Shown here: positions 5,581-5,775 of the stretch, in pieces
How the letters are laid out: every line of letters begins with the position of its first letter
Numbering within the stretch: the stretch's first letter is position 1
Origin: an uncultured Oscillospiraceae bacterium
Lineage (GTDB): Bacteria > Bacillota > Clostridia > Oscillospirales > Oscillospiraceae
DNA: 5,775 bases
Assembly: GCA_910587205.1 (NCBI GenBank)
Contig: CAJULZ010000146.1
Location: forward strand, 1-5,775
Direction: 5' to 3'
The notes under the pieces: model-generated
The model's database searches: none
Seen by the model: the letters and a program-made list of their open reading frames with translations, nothing else
What the model was told of the DNA's origin: nothing
Position numbers and translations under genes: made by a program

Positions 5581-5751
5581 ATGTTTGAAAAACTGTGCGC
5601 GCTGATCGCCGAACAATTTGGCGTGGAGCCTGACAGCGTCACCGCCGACACCGCATTTGTGGATGACCTGGGCGCCGACTCCGTGGATCTGGTGGACCTG
5701 TCCATGGCATTAGAGGAGGAGTTCGGCATGGAGGAGATGGAGGCGGAGGAG
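5581..5751 (+). CDS. acpP: Acyl carrier protein, 3' truncated at the contig edge
   Basis: ACP carries growing acyl chains on a 4'-phosphopantetheine arm and supplies PlsX and the Fab enzymes. The 57 genuine codons begin MFEKLCALIAEQFGVEPDSV. The attachment motif is GADSVDLVDL with Ser34, followed by the acidic recognition helix SMALEEEFGMEEMEAEE. Val follows the modified serine where Leu is usual; this is a mild variant. ACPs normally have 74-80 residues, so about 20 C-terminal residues, including helix 4, are missing. The frame appears to continue as RSEEHTSE to 5775, but those bases are sequencing adapter and must not be annotated. The start follows AAGGAG (5565-5570) with 10-nt spacing and a strong promoter. 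Adjacent plsX supports a role in primary lipid synthesis rather than a specialised ACP. Confidence 0.93.
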
Positions 5752-5775
5752 AGATCGGAAGAGCACACGTCTGAA
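5752..5775. other. Illumina TruSeq adapter contamination at the contig end
   Basis: The last 24 bases start AGATCGGAAGAGC and continue as the standard TruSeq adapter (read-through) sequence to the window end. They fuse in frame to acpP and translate as RSEEHTSE, a well-known artefact tail in databases of predicted proteins. The genomic sequence therefore ends at about 5751. Confidence 0.97.

Noticed and set aside
5511..5768. An 85-aa minus-strand ORF opposite acpP
   Set aside because: Its start codon is inside the adapter sequence and it is antisense to acpP and its promoter.

Overview
The window looks like chromosomal housekeeping DNA from a GC-rich member of the Clostridia, most plausibly the Oscillospiraceae/Ruminococcaceae group of gut bacteria. 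The order dprA-topA-trmFO is typical of Firmicutes, plsX-acpP follows, the codons are GC-rich, and AGGAG-type ribosome binding sites precede most genes. The group assignment is inference; no marker for a particular species is visible.

Layout, left to right. The 3' end of dprA (DNA processing in natural transformation) is followed after 9 nt by a complete topA (DNA topoisomerase I, 773 aa, three C4 zinc fingers and a Lys/Ala-rich tail). Between topA and trmFO lies a small AT-richer module: a 69-aa XRE-family repressor reading right, and a small ORF reading left that would encode 84 residues but is interrupted by an in-frame amber codon. The two share an 85-nt divergent control region with a near-consensus leftward promoter, an extended -10 for the repressor, and a clean 8-bp inverted repeat placed to block both. 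Next come trmFO (folate-dependent tRNA m5U54 methyltransferase, 433 aa) and plsX (phosphate acyltransferase, 347 aa), then acpP (acyl carrier protein) behind its own strong promoter. The last 24 nt are Illumina adapter sequence, so acpP is cut off by the contig edge and its last eight apparent residues are not biological.

How the parts fit. TopA (supercoiling), TrmFO (tRNA modification) and PlsX/ACP (fatty-acid and phospholipid synthesis) are unrelated core functions in a co-oriented cluster. PlsX takes acyl groups from acyl-ACP, so plsX-acpP is a true functional pair. The XRE module is the accessory part: it looks like a self-regulated cassette set into the core cluster, with its cargo gene probably recently inactivated. 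In the 40-nt gap between xre and trmFO there is an alternating GAAAC/GTTTC repeat that matches the ParB-binding site parS at 14 of 16 positions.

No CRISPR array, tRNA, rRNA, insertion sequence or convincing intrinsic terminator was seen. The most interesting points are the divergent repressor module with its amber-interrupted partner, the parS-like element before trmFO, and the adapter contamination.
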